Of a stretch of DNA of 64,000 nucleotides, positions 18,813-27,600 are shown piece after piece. The stretch is taken from the NCBI RefSeq assembly GCF_003335085.1, contig NZ_QPEJ01000012.1:49974-113973 (forward strand), read 5' to 3'. The notes under the pieces were generated by a model. The model saw only the letters and a program-made list of their open reading frames with translations. It searched no databases and was not told the DNA's origin. A program made the position numbers and the translations under genes. This stretch comes from Polaribacter sp. WD7. GTDB taxonomy: Bacteria > Bacteroidota > Bacteroidia > Flavobacteriales > Flavobacteriaceae. How positions within the stretch are numbered: the stretch's first letter is position 1; the number at the start of each line of letters is the position of its first letter.

Positions 18813-19004
18813 TTAGATAACTCTAACGTCTACCGCGTTTAAACCTTTTCTACCTTCTTTAAGATCAAATTCTACTGCATCACCTTCTCTAATCTCGTCT
18901 ACTAATCCAGATACATGCACAAAGTGCTCTGTTTTTGAACCATCTTCAACTATAAATCCAAATCCTTTTGATTCGTTGAAGAATTTTACTGTTCCGTTTT
19001 TCAC
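18813..19004 (-). CDS. Cold-shock domain protein (CspA family)
   Basis: A 63-residue single OB-fold. RNP1 is KGFGFI (residues 13-18) and RNP2 is HFVHV (27-31); RNP2 normally begins with I/V, and here histidine replaces it. It binds single-stranded RNA and acts as an RNA chaperone in the cytoplasm. The start is GTG at 19004. A well-formed promoter lies just upstream and a strong terminator just downstream, so the gene is monocistronic. The 5' leader predicted from the promoter is short (about 20-25 nt), unlike the long leader of E. coli cspA. Confidence 0.93.
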   Translation of the reverse strand: MKNGTVKFFNESKGFGFIVEDGSKTEHFVHVSGLVDEIREGDAVEFDLKEGRKGLNAVDVRVI

Positions 19005-19033
19005 TATAATATAAATAAATGTTAATAATACCG

Positions 19034-19066
19034 CAAAGGTACACTTATATATGCTTGGTTTTACAA
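19034..19066 (-). promoter_or_regulatory. Promoter of the cold-shock gene
   Basis: The minus strand shows TTG (19064-19066), a 22-nt spacer, and TACCTTTG (19034-19041), an exact TAnnTTTG -7 box of the Bacteroidota sigma-ABfr type. The start codon is 30 bp downstream of the box. Confidence 0.65.
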
Positions 19067-19397
19067 AAGATATTTTTTTAACAGTTTTGTTTAACGTTTT
19101 TATTGCTCAAAAATTGAATTTTGATTGTTTTTTTAAGAGAAAATACTACAAATAAAAATTTTTGAAAAGCGGGTTTTAAGAATCTCAATAAAAATAAAGG
19201 TTGTAGCGTTTTCTTAATTGTAAATAACTGATAAACAATTTATTAAAAAAATAATTTTTATACTTAAAAAATGATAAAATCACAAATTTGTTAAAAACTT
19301 CAGGGGTTTTGTGAATAAGTAGGTCTTTCATTTTGAAACAAAAATTACAATCTTTGTTAGGCTGGAAAATTAACATTAACTTAATACTTATTAGATC
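19067..19397. other. AT-rich intergenic region upstream of nrdB
   Basis: No gene seen. It contains a small palindrome ACAAATTTGT at 19282-19291 and presumably the nrdBA promoter. I do not see a clear NrdR-box pair. Confidence 0.4.
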
Positions 19398-20672
19398 GTG
19401 GAAATAACTCATATTATAAAAAGAGACTATCAAACAACACCTTTTGAATTAGAAAAAATAACAAATGCCATAGAAAAAGCAATGCAAACCGTAAACAACG
19501 GTACAAGACAAGATGCTGTTGCTATTTCTAATATAGTTAATGGTGCATTGTTAGAAAGGAAGTTGAATGAACCTTTATATATACCAACGGTAGAACAAGT
19601 ACAAGATATTGTAGAGGTAAAATTGATGGACAGCCCTTTTCGTGATGTTGCCAAGGCATACATCTTATACAGAAATGAGCAAGCCAGAAATAGAAAAACA
19701 AATATTTTTGAAAAACGAGTTAATTTAAAGCCTTACGAATATCCAAATTTATATGAGTATGTAGATGCCATTAGGCACTCATATTGGATCCACACCGAGT
19801 TTAATTTTACCAGCGATATCCAAGATTTTAAGACGCATCTTTCTGAAACAGAAAGACACGCTATTAAAAATACCATGTTAGCAATTTCTCAAATAGAAGT
19901 AGCTGTAAAATCTTTTTGGGGAGATATTTATAAGAAAATGCCCAAACCAGAAATAGGTTCTGTAGGCTCTACATTTGCAGAGAGTGAGGTACGTCATCAT
20001 GATGCCTATTCACATTTATTAGAAGTTTTAGGATTAAACAACGAGTTTGAAAATCTAAAAAAGAACCCTGTAATGATGCGTCGTGTTAATTATTTAGAAT
20101 TGGCATTGCAAAACTCTAAAAGTAAAGACAATAAAGAATTCTCTGAGTCTGTATTGTTATTTTCATTATTTATAGAACACGTTTCTTTATTTTCTCAGTT
20201 TTTAATCATAATGGCATTTAATAAGTTTAAAAATGCTCTAAAAGGAATTTCTAATGTAGTAGAAGCAACTTCTAAAGAAGAACAAATTCATGGAGATTTT
20301 GGTATAGATATTATCAAAATTATTAAAGATGAAAATCCAGATTGGTTTGATGAAGATTACACCTTAATGATACAAGAAATGTGTAATGAAGCATTTTACG
20401 CAGAAAGCAAAATTATCGATTGGATTTTCGAAAAAGGAGAATTAGACTTTTTACCTAAAAAGGTAATTAATGAATTTATAAAGAACAGATTCAATAAATC
20501 TTTAGAAAGCATTGGGGTGCCTAAGATATTTGATATTGATGAAGATTTACTTTCTGAAACAGAATGGTTTGATGATGAAATTATTGGAACCAAACACGGA
20601 GATTTCTTTGTAAAAAGATCAATAAACTACAGCAAAAGAACAAAAAGTATAACTAGCGACGATTTATTTTAA
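19398..20672 (+). CDS. nrdB: Ribonucleotide reductase beta subunit NrdB with N-terminal ATP-cone
   Basis: A 424-residue class I radical-generating subunit. Residues 1-95 are an ATP-cone (IIKRDYQTTPFELEKITNAIEKAM, then VEQVQDIVEVKLMDS and VAKAYILYRNEQARNR), normally found on the catalytic subunit. The ferritin-like domain has the dimetal ligands E167, E197/H200 (ESEVRHHDAY), E260 and E295/H298 (EEQIH), with Y204 at the position of the E. coli radical tyrosine. The start is GTG at 19398. It is 3 bp upstream of nrdA, which lacks an ATP-cone. This matches the layout described for Leeuwenhoekiella blandensis, where dATP controls activity through NrdB; its metal (Mn or Fe) cannot be told from sequence here. 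Confidence 0.95.
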   Translation: MEITHIIKRDYQTTPFELEKITNAIEKAMQTVNNGTRQDAVAISNIVNGALLERKLNEPLYIPTVEQVQDIVEVKLMDSPFRDVAKAYILYRNEQARNRKTNIFEKRVNLKPYEYPNLYEYVDAIRHSYWIHTEFNFTSDIQDFKTHLSETERHAIKNTMLAISQIEVAVKSFWGDIYKKMPKPEIGSVGSTFAESEVRHHDAYSHLLEVLGLNNEFENLKKNPVMMRRVNYLELALQNSKSKDNKEFSESVLLFSLFIEHVSLFSQFLIIMAFNKFKNALKGISNVVEATSKEEQIHGDFGIDIIKIIKDENPDWFDEDYTLMIQEMCNEAFYAESKIIDWIFEKGELDFLPKKVINEFIKNRFNKSLESIGVPKIFDIDEDLLSETEWFDDEIIGTKHGDFFVKRSINYSKRTKSITSDDLF

Positions 20673-20675
20673 ACT

Positions 20676-22460
20676 ATGAACTCAAACACAACAAATCAAA
20701 CCACACAATCTAAGACAGACCACGAAAAGATTATTGAAGCAAGAAACTCATCTAGAAAAGAGATTCTTGACAAAATGAATACACCAAATTATACATGGTT
20801 AACAGAAAATAGTCGTAAATTCTTAGAATCTGGATACTTAACAGAAGGCGTTACACCAGAAGGAAGAATAAGAGAGATTGCAGAAAATGCAGAAAAAATT
20901 CTTAACAAACCTGGTTTTGCAGACAAGTTTGAAAACTATATGGCAGCAGGGTTTTATTCTTTAGCGTCTCCAGTTTGGTCAAATTTTGGAAAAAGAAGAG
21001 GTTTGCCAATTAGTTGTTTTGGTTCGCACGTTGCAGATGATATGGGAGATATTTTGTTTTCGCAGTCAGAAGTGGGTATGATGTCTAAATTAGGAGGTGG
21101 TACTTCTGGTTATTTCGGAAAACTACGTCCAAGAGGAGCAGAAGTAAAAAATAATGGGTCGTCTTCTGGTTCTGTGCACATTATGCAATTGTTCGAAAAA
21201 ATGGTTGATGTGGTTAGTCAAGGTTCTGTAAGAAGAGGAAGATTTTCTCCGTATTTGCCAATAGATCACCCAGATATTAAAGAGTTTTTAGAAATTGGTA
21301 CAGAAGGAAACCCAATACAAGAGTTAACACATGGGGTAACTGTGGGTAGCCAATGGATGGAAGAAATGATAGAAGGTGATGTAGAAAAAAGAAGTATCTG
21401 GGCAAAAGTTTTACAATCTAGAGGAGAAATTGGGTATCCTTATATTTTATTTAGAGATAATGCAAACAACGGAACTGTAGATGTATATAAAGACAAAAAA
21501 CTAGAAATATACGCTAGTAATTTATGTACAGAAATAATGTTACCATCTAATGATGAGTGGTCTTTTGTTTGTTGTTTATCATCCATAAACCTTTTGCATT
21601 ACGACAAGTGGAAAGATACAGACGCGGTAGAAACACTAACGTACTTCTTAGATGCAGTTATGGAAGAGTTTATTACCAAATTAGAAGTGTATAGAGATTC
21701 TGAAAACAGAGACGATCAGTTTACATTCCGTTTTATGGAAAAAGCATACAACTTTGCAAAATCAAATAGAGCTTTAGGTTTAGGAGCCTTAGGTTGGCAC
21801 TCTTTGTTACAATCTAGAATGTTAGCTTTTGATAGTCAAGAAGCTTACAATTTAAACAATGAAATCTTTAAATTAATTAAAGAGAAATCATATGCAGCCT
21901 CAGAAGCAATGGCTAAAGAATACGGAGAGCCAGCAATTTTAAAAGGTTATGGTAGAAGAAATACTACTTTAAATGCAATTGCACCAACAACCTCTTCTGC
22001 ATTTATTTTAGGGCAAGTTTCTCAAGGTATAGAACCAATCTGGTCTAATGTATATGTAAAAGATATTGCTAAGATTAAAACCACAATAAAAAACCCAATC
22101 TTAGAAGTGTTATTAGAAGAAAAAGGGAAAAGTACACCAGAAGTTTGGAGAAGCATTAGAGACAACGATGGTTCTGTACAACACTTAGACTTTTTAACAG
22201 AAGAAGAAAAAGATGTATTTAAAACCTATTCAGAAATAGACCAAAACGTAATTGTATATCAAGCAGCAAACCGTCAAAATTATATAGATCAAGGACAATC
22301 CATCAACATTATGGTGCATCCAGATATGCCAATTAAAGACGTAAACAAAGTTTACGTTAACGCATGGAAATTAGGTGTAAAATCTATGTATTACCAACAC
22401 AGTATGAATGCAGCACAGAAATTTAAGCAGAAAAAAGAATGTGCTTCTTGTGAAGGATAA
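20676..22460 (+). CDS. nrdA: Ribonucleotide reductase alpha (catalytic) subunit NrdA, no ATP-cone
   Basis: A 594-residue class I large subunit. After a short polar N-terminus it goes straight into the catalytic barrel (ASPVWSNFGKRRGLPISCFGSHV, the first redox Cys). Glycine-rich GGGTSGYFGKLRPRG, NLCTEIMLPSN, and CCLSSINL follow, and it ends with the exchange cysteines KECASCEG. It reduces ribonucleoside diphosphates to deoxyribonucleotides with a radical supplied by NrdB. It is shorter than E. coli NrdA (761) because no ATP-cone is present; that domain sits on NrdB, 3 bp upstream. The operon ends with the terminator at 22482-22513. Confidence 0.95.
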   Translation: MNSNTTNQTTQSKTDHEKIIEARNSSRKEILDKMNTPNYTWLTENSRKFLESGYLTEGVTPEGRIREIAENAEKILNKPGFADKFENYMAAGFYSLASPVWSNFGKRRGLPISCFGSHVADDMGDILFSQSEVGMMSKLGGGTSGYFGKLRPRGAEVKNNGSSSGSVHIMQLFEKMVDVVSQGSVRRGRFSPYLPIDHPDIKEFLEIGTEGNPIQELTHGVTVGSQWMEEMIEGDVEKRSIWAKVLQSRGEIGYPYILFRDNANNGTVDVYKDKKLEIYASNLCTEIMLPSNDEWSFVCCLSSINLLHYDKWKDTDAVETLTYFLDAVMEEFITKLEVYRDSENRDDQFTFRFMEKAYNFAKSNRALGLGALGWHSLLQSRMLAFDSQEAYNLNNEIFKLIKEKSYAASEAMAKEYGEPAILKGYGRRNTTLNAIAPTTSSAFILGQVSQGIEPIWSNVYVKDIAKIKTTIKNPILEVLLEEKGKSTPEVWRSIRDNDGSVQHLDFLTEEEKDVFKTYSEIDQNVIVYQAANRQNYIDQGQSINIMVHPDMPIKDVNKVYVNAWKLGVKSMYYQHSMNAAQKFKQKKECASCEG

Positions 22461-22481
22461 TATTAAAATAAAAATTAGTGC

Positions 22482-22513
22482 AAAGAGAAGTCGAAAGATT
22501 TCTCTTTTTTTTT
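22482..22513 (+). terminator. Terminator of the nrdBA operon
   Basis: Stem AAAGAGAA (22482-22489) / TTCTCTTT (22500-22507) with a U-rich tail to 22513, 22 bp after the nrdA stop codon. Confidence 0.75.
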
Positions 22514-22611
22514 GAAGCTATTTCCAGCTTTCCATTATATCTTTTTTTGCCATAAACGGAAGCAAAAAAAGGATGCCATTTCAATCTGGGCTAAACCTAT
22601 TTGTTAGCGTT
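22514..22611. repeat. Candidate interspersed intergenic repeat
   Basis: About 100 bp with an inner inverted repeat CTTTTTTTGC (22541-22550) / GCAAAAAAAG (22562-22571), then GGATGCCATTTCAATCTGGG. I recall near-identical blocks scattered through flavobacterial genomes, but one copy in this window cannot prove that it is repeated. Confidence 0.45.
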
Positions 22612-22692
22612 TTGCTTACCGTTATTTATTTAAACTCAAAATGCTTTTTAGAAGTCAATAAAATGAAGATTCTTTTTGTATTTTCGAACTTT

Positions 22693-22720
22693 CGTCATTC
22701 TGAACATGTTTCAGCATAAC
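22693..22720 (+). repeat. REP-like 28-bp palindromic repeat, degenerate copy
   Basis: Begins CGTCATTCTGAACATG and continues TTTCAGCATAAC. It matches the 28-bp repeat found around the biotin genes and the GIY-YIG genes except for several changes in the right arm. It lies 38 bp upstream of the dgt start. Confidence 0.7.
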
Positions 22721-22758
22721 ATCTAAAAAAATAATTACCGCACTAAATTTAGCATAAC

Positions 22759-24096
22759 ATGAACTGGCAACAACTTCTTTCTTTAAAACGATTTGGAGAT
22801 ACGCAAAAACGTCCAAGAATAGCACAAGATGAAACACGTTTGGGTTTTGACGTAGATTTTGATAGAATCATATTTTCGTCAGCGTTTAGAAGTTTACAAG
22901 ACAAAACACAGGTAATTCCGCTTTCTGAGACCGATTTTGTGCATACCAGACTCACCCACAGTTTAGAAGTTTCTGTAGTAGGCAGAACATTAGGAAGAAG
23001 AGTAGGAAAAGTACTGTTAGAACGTCACCCTCACTTAAAAGAATTAGGCTATACCTTTAATGATTTTGGAGCTATTGTAGCAGCTGCGTCAGTAATGCAT
23101 GATATTGGAAATCCTCCTTTTGGGCATTCCGGAGAAAAAGCGATTGGAGAGTATTTTAAAACAGGAAAAGGCTTACAATACAAAGAAGAACTTTCTGCAA
23201 AAGAATATCAAGACTTAATAGATTTTGAAGGAAATGCCAACGGATTTAAAATTTTAACAGAAAGTAGGCAAGGTATTTCTGGCGGTTTACGCTTAAGTTA
23301 TGCTACATTAGGTGCCTTTTTAAAATATCCTAAAGAAAGTTTACCCAAACAACCTACCAAACATATTGTAGATAAAAAATATGGTTTTTTTCAAGGCGAT
23401 AAAGCGGCTTTTTTGGATGTAGTAGAAGACTTAGGTATGTTGTCTAAATCGTCTACAGATATTTCTTTTTACAGACATCCTTTGGCGTATTTAGTAGAAG
23501 CAGCAGATGATATTTGTTACACTATAATCGATTTTGAAGATGGCATTAACCTTGGTTTAATAGAAGAAGAATTTGCCTTAGAATACATGATAAAATTGGT
23601 AAAAGATACCATAGATATCAAAAAATACCATTCTTTACAGCATAAAACAGACAGAGTAAGTTATTTAAGAGCCTTGGCTATTGGTGTTTTAATAAACGAA
23701 GTGGTAACAATATTTTTAGACAATGAACAAGAAATTTTAAAAGGTGCTTTTGAGAAACCTTTACTAGACAGGTGTAAATATGAAGCTCAAATTAAAGACA
23801 TCATAAACATAAGCATAGACAAAATATACCATAGCAAAGAAGTTATAGAGAAAGAAGTAGCAGGATATAGAATAATTGCAGATTTACTAGACGTCTTTGT
23901 AACTGCTTTAAACAATAAGTTTAGTGGAAATCTATCTAATTTTGACAAACTTATCTTGAATTTATTACCTAAAGAGTACCACACTAAAACAGATAATTTG
24001 TATCACAGAATTATGCAAGTGTGTAGTTATGTTTCTAGAATGTCTGATAGTTACGCTATAAGAATGCATAAAAAAATAAACGGTCAGATTCTTTAG
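22759..24096 (+). CDS. dgt: Deoxyguanosinetriphosphate triphosphohydrolase (dGTPase)
   Basis: A 445-residue HD-domain phosphohydrolase. It opens FDVDFDRIIFSSAFRSLQDKTQVIPL and has metal/phosphate-binding residues in HTRLTHSLEVS (from H62) and the HD pair H114/D115 in MHDIGNPPFGHSGE. The second half continues to the conserved YLVEAADDICYTIIDFEDG. This family cuts dNTPs, chiefly dGTP, to the nucleoside and triphosphate, tuning dNTP pools. It lies directly downstream of nrdBA on the same strand, separated by a terminator and repeat DNA, so synthesis and removal of dNTPs are neighbours but not one operon. Confidence 0.92.
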   Translation: MNWQQLLSLKRFGDTQKRPRIAQDETRLGFDVDFDRIIFSSAFRSLQDKTQVIPLSETDFVHTRLTHSLEVSVVGRTLGRRVGKVLLERHPHLKELGYTFNDFGAIVAAASVMHDIGNPPFGHSGEKAIGEYFKTGKGLQYKEELSAKEYQDLIDFEGNANGFKILTESRQGISGGLRLSYATLGAFLKYPKESLPKQPTKHIVDKKYGFFQGDKAAFLDVVEDLGMLSKSSTDISFYRHPLAYLVEAADDICYTIIDFEDGINLGLIEEEFALEYMIKLVKDTIDIKKYHSLQHKTDRVSYLRALAIGVLINEVVTIFLDNEQEILKGAFEKPLLDRCKYEAQIKDIINISIDKIYHSKEVIEKEVAGYRIIADLLDVFVTALNNKFSGNLSNFDKLILNLLPKEYHTKTDNLYHRIMQVCSYVSRMSDSYAIRMHKKINGQIL

Positions 24097-24120
24097 AAGT
24101 ATAAAGAATAAGAAATCATA

Positions 24121-24585
24121 TTAGATTTCAAACTCTACAACTAGTTTTTCAAAAGTACGTACGTTTTCTGATGCACCGTAATTAAAGATAACCCTATAAC
24201 GTCCAGATTCCATTGGTGTACTTATTTGCTTACCACTTGTACAACTTATAATGTTCTTATTCCATGTAAAAGAATGGCTGTTATTTGGTAAAATACTCAT
24301 GGTTTCTGGCGGTGGTGGACAACTACCACAAGGGCAATAGGCAACTCCTGTTTTTACCCATTGTTCACCATCAAATTTTTCAATTTTCTTTAAAAAAGGA
24401 TCAAAAATTACAAGGTTAGTTTTTGTGTTATTTACAAGTTGAATGTTAACTTTATCTGTATTTAAATAACTTTTTTCTGATGTTATAGACCAATCTGAGT
24501 CTTGAGTAGTTGTATTTTCTTTCACTTGTTTATTGGCTTTACAACCAAGAAATGCTATTATTACTAAAATTGAGAGGTATTTCAT
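24121..24585 (-). CDS. Small lipoprotein with predicted Ig-like beta domain
   Basis: A 154-residue lipoprotein with signal MKYLSILVIIAFLGCKA (lipidation at Cys15). The mature part is a predicted beta-sandwich (SEKSYLNTDKVNIQLVNNTKTNLVIFDP, ending GRYRVIFNYG), reminiscent of bacterial Ig-like/BsuPI-like domains. The odd loop CPCGSCPPPPE holds three cysteines, with a fourth at SCTSGK; the pattern could bind metal or form disulfides in the periplasm. No function can be assigned. It is convergent with dgt and downstream of nothing on its own strand except the terminator after the large T9SS gene. Confidence 0.65.
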   Translation of the reverse strand: MKYLSILVIIAFLGCKANKQVKENTTTQDSDWSITSEKSYLNTDKVNIQLVNNTKTNLVIFDPFLKKIEKFDGEQWVKTGVAYCPCGSCPPPPETMSILPNNSHSFTWNKNIISCTSGKQISTPMESGRYRVIFNYGASENVRTFEKLVVEFEI

Positions 24586-24597
24586 TCTTATTCATTT

Positions 24598-24632
24598 AAA
24601 AAAACGGGCAATTGCAAAATTACCCGTTTTTT
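24598..24632 (-). terminator. Terminator of the 1570-residue secreted protein gene
   Basis: Stem of AAAAAACGGG, a C/A mismatch, then AATT, with a GCAA loop and the complementary arm ending in CCCGTTTTTT. On the minus strand it ends in a U-run, just past the gene stop at 24641. Confidence 0.8.
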
Positions 24633-24640
24633 ATAATTAT

Positions 24641-27600
24641 TTACTCTTTTATAAGTTTAAATGTTTTGGTTTTGCCTTCACCTAAGATTTTCATAAGGTA
24701 TATTCCACTAGAACTGTTTTGTAAATCAATAGAAAAACGAGACTGACTTGCTTCTACAGATTGGTTTAAAATCATTCTACCTGTAACATCATAAACCTCT
24801 ATGCTTAGGTTATCATTAAATACAGAACCTAACTGAACTTCAAATAATCCGTTAGTAGGATTTGCAAGAAGTTTTAGTTCGCTATCATTAAAACTAGCAG
24901 TGCTTAATACTTGCTTGCTTTCACCATCTAAACTAAAAATTAATGCTCCGTTGTTTCCACTGATTTCCCATGTAGCAGCCCAAGCACCAGCAAGTAATTG
25001 ACCAGGATCTTGTCTAGCATAGTCTTCTGTTGGCGTTGATGTCGCGTAAGACCAAACCCATTGATTATTTCCAGGACTGAATGCTTGAGATGTTTGTACA
25101 GAAATCCAGTATGTACCTGAAGATAATGTTGTTGGCACATCAAGCGTAAGCCTAAAATCTGAACTGTCATTTGTAGGTTCTACAGTTAAATTTCCTGAAT
25201 TGTATATTTCATTACCAGGTAATCCATTGTTGTCTTCATAAATTTTAAAAAATGCCAATTGCGGAGCACCATTTGTAATTGTTCCTACAACATTAACTCT
25301 AAATAAATCCCAATCTTCTCCGCCAGGAACAATAAAGTTATCTGCAGACTCTAAGCTAGCTCCAAAATCTGGGAACAATTGAGACGGACTCCCTTGTACA
25401 GCAGTATCTATTTGAGCAAACAACTCTTCAAGAACACTTACGTTAAAAGAATCTTCTATACTTAAACCGTTAGAAGTAGCTCTAATGGTAATTTCTGAAC
25501 TACCAAAACTAGTAAAGTCTAAAGATAGATTTTGTTCAGATATTGTAGCAGCAACAACAGAAGAGTTTGTATTACTAACAATTTCTAAAGTTATCAAACT
25601 ATCATCATTATCTGAATCTGTAAATGTTGATGATAAATCTATTATCATTGGATTTGGATCAGGAATATCAGACAACTCTATATCTGCAATAGGATTTGCT
25701 ATTTCTGGGGCAGCGTCTGTAATAACAGCACTACCATCAACAGTAAATAAAAGTTCAAATCCTTCTGCGGTGAAAGTTCCAGAACCATTACCAGCATGAC
25801 TATTTCCAGGGTTTGCACTAGTAGACCATGCATACAGTGCAGTAGTAGCATCAGTTCCAAAATTTACATTAAATGTTGGAAAAATACTAACCCAATAAAT
25901 ACCAGATGTTAAGTTAACAGTATTATTTAGCCTTACTGTTAGGGAAGCATTACCTGTTTCTCCTCCAATAATTTGTCCTTGATCAGCAAGAACAGATTGT
26001 TGTTGCACAATATCTCCTGGAGCACCATCATTATCGTTATAAATGATAACATTTACATTTTGTAAATCTAAATCTGCTTGTCCTAAAGAAAATGCTTGAG
26101 TAGTAACTGTAGAAACAGTCCATTCTTGTCCGCCAGGAACAATAAAATCTTCAGCATTTTGGTTAGCACCATTAACATAAGTTCCTTCTAATCTTCCAGA
26201 TCTATTACTTGGTCCTGGTTGGTCAAAAAGTACAGTTGCAGTACTGTTAACGGTTACATTAAATGCATCGTCTACTGTTTTTCCGTTTGAGGTAGCTCTA
26301 ACTACTATTTGAGAAGTTCCAATTCTATCATCTAGAAAGTCTAAGGTTAAATTGCTATCTACTAATGTAGCATCTACAACTGCAGTAGTACTATTGCTAA
26401 CTATATTAAAAGTAATAGCGCTGTTGTCATTATCTACATCATTAAAAACAGTAGCCAAATCAATCACTATATTATCAGAATTTTCAGCAATACTAAGGTC
26501 AGATATTGGAACGTTTACAATAGGAGGTGTATCTCCATCAAAAGTGGTGAAATTCCATGTAGCACTATCTGTAATTCCTGCAAAATCATTACTAAAATTA
26601 TCTGTAAATGCACCTGCATCTATTTGAACATAGTATGCTGTTTGCGCAATTAAATCATTAGCAGCATTAATAACTACTCTAGTTCCAGAAATATTTACTT
26701 GATTGCTACCTACAGCAATACTCTCTACTAAAGAATCATCAGAAGCTAAAAAGATGCTAATATTTCCTGTACCAACTTTTACAGGTTCGTTAAATTGAAT
26801 TTCTAAATTAAGATCTAAAGGTGTTGCCACAGTTTCATCATCAGTAGGAGTTAAAGCAACTACTGCAGGTGCATCTGTATCATCAGTAGAAAAGATATTA
26901 GAGGTAAAAAATCCTCTACCATGTGTAGCAACTACAATCATTCCGTCAGCAGCTCTGTATTGAATCATGTCACACCTTACATTTGCTAAACCTTCATTAC
27001 TTGGTTCCCAACCTGGGTTTGCAGCAGTAATATCATTAGAAGACCATACACCTAACTCTGTTGCTAGTAATACTTGTTGCGTGTTGTTTGGGTTAAATAG
27101 TGCCCATCTTATTGGTATGTTTGGTAAACCGTGAGATGCTTCATCTTTGTTAATCCATGTAGCACCTGCATCTATAGAGTACCAAACTGAAGGTACACCA
27201 AAGTTAGAGTAGGTTGCTATAAGCTCCATATCACTAGAACCTATGTCTATAGAAGAAACATTACCAGCAGCAGTAATATTATTTGTAATTTCAGTTACGG
27301 TACGTGTATCTGCATTAGCATCATCAATTCTAAAAATTCTACCTCCTTCAGTTCCTACAAATAACCTATTTGGCGTATTTGCATTGGCTCTAAATGCAGA
27401 AACTTGTCTTCCTCCTAAATTAACACTTACAGCAACTTCTGCACTTGGGTTGGCAGATTTTACGTTTGTAATTAATGCAATTTCATCATTACCTGCGGTA
27501 CTGTATAAAATACCAGAGGCATTGTCATAATCACTTTGGTTGATAAAATTACCTGTACCTAAAGTTTGTAAACGAGTAAAAGAAGCACCTCCATTAGAAG

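Noticed and set aside
19185..19433. 82-codon minus-strand frame upstream of nrdB
   Set aside because: Phe/Tyr/Lys-rich translation of AT-rich DNA that runs into the nrdB start; no homology seen.
22655..22955. Small minus-strand frames before and inside dgt
   Set aside because: They cross the repeat copy and the dgt N-terminus; no plausible protein.
25485..25799. Plus-strand reading frame opposite the 1570-residue protein (and others at 26352-26627, 27243-27530, 28692-28958)
   Set aside because: Antisense to a convincing coding sequence, low-complexity Ser/Thr/Val-rich translations, no family features.
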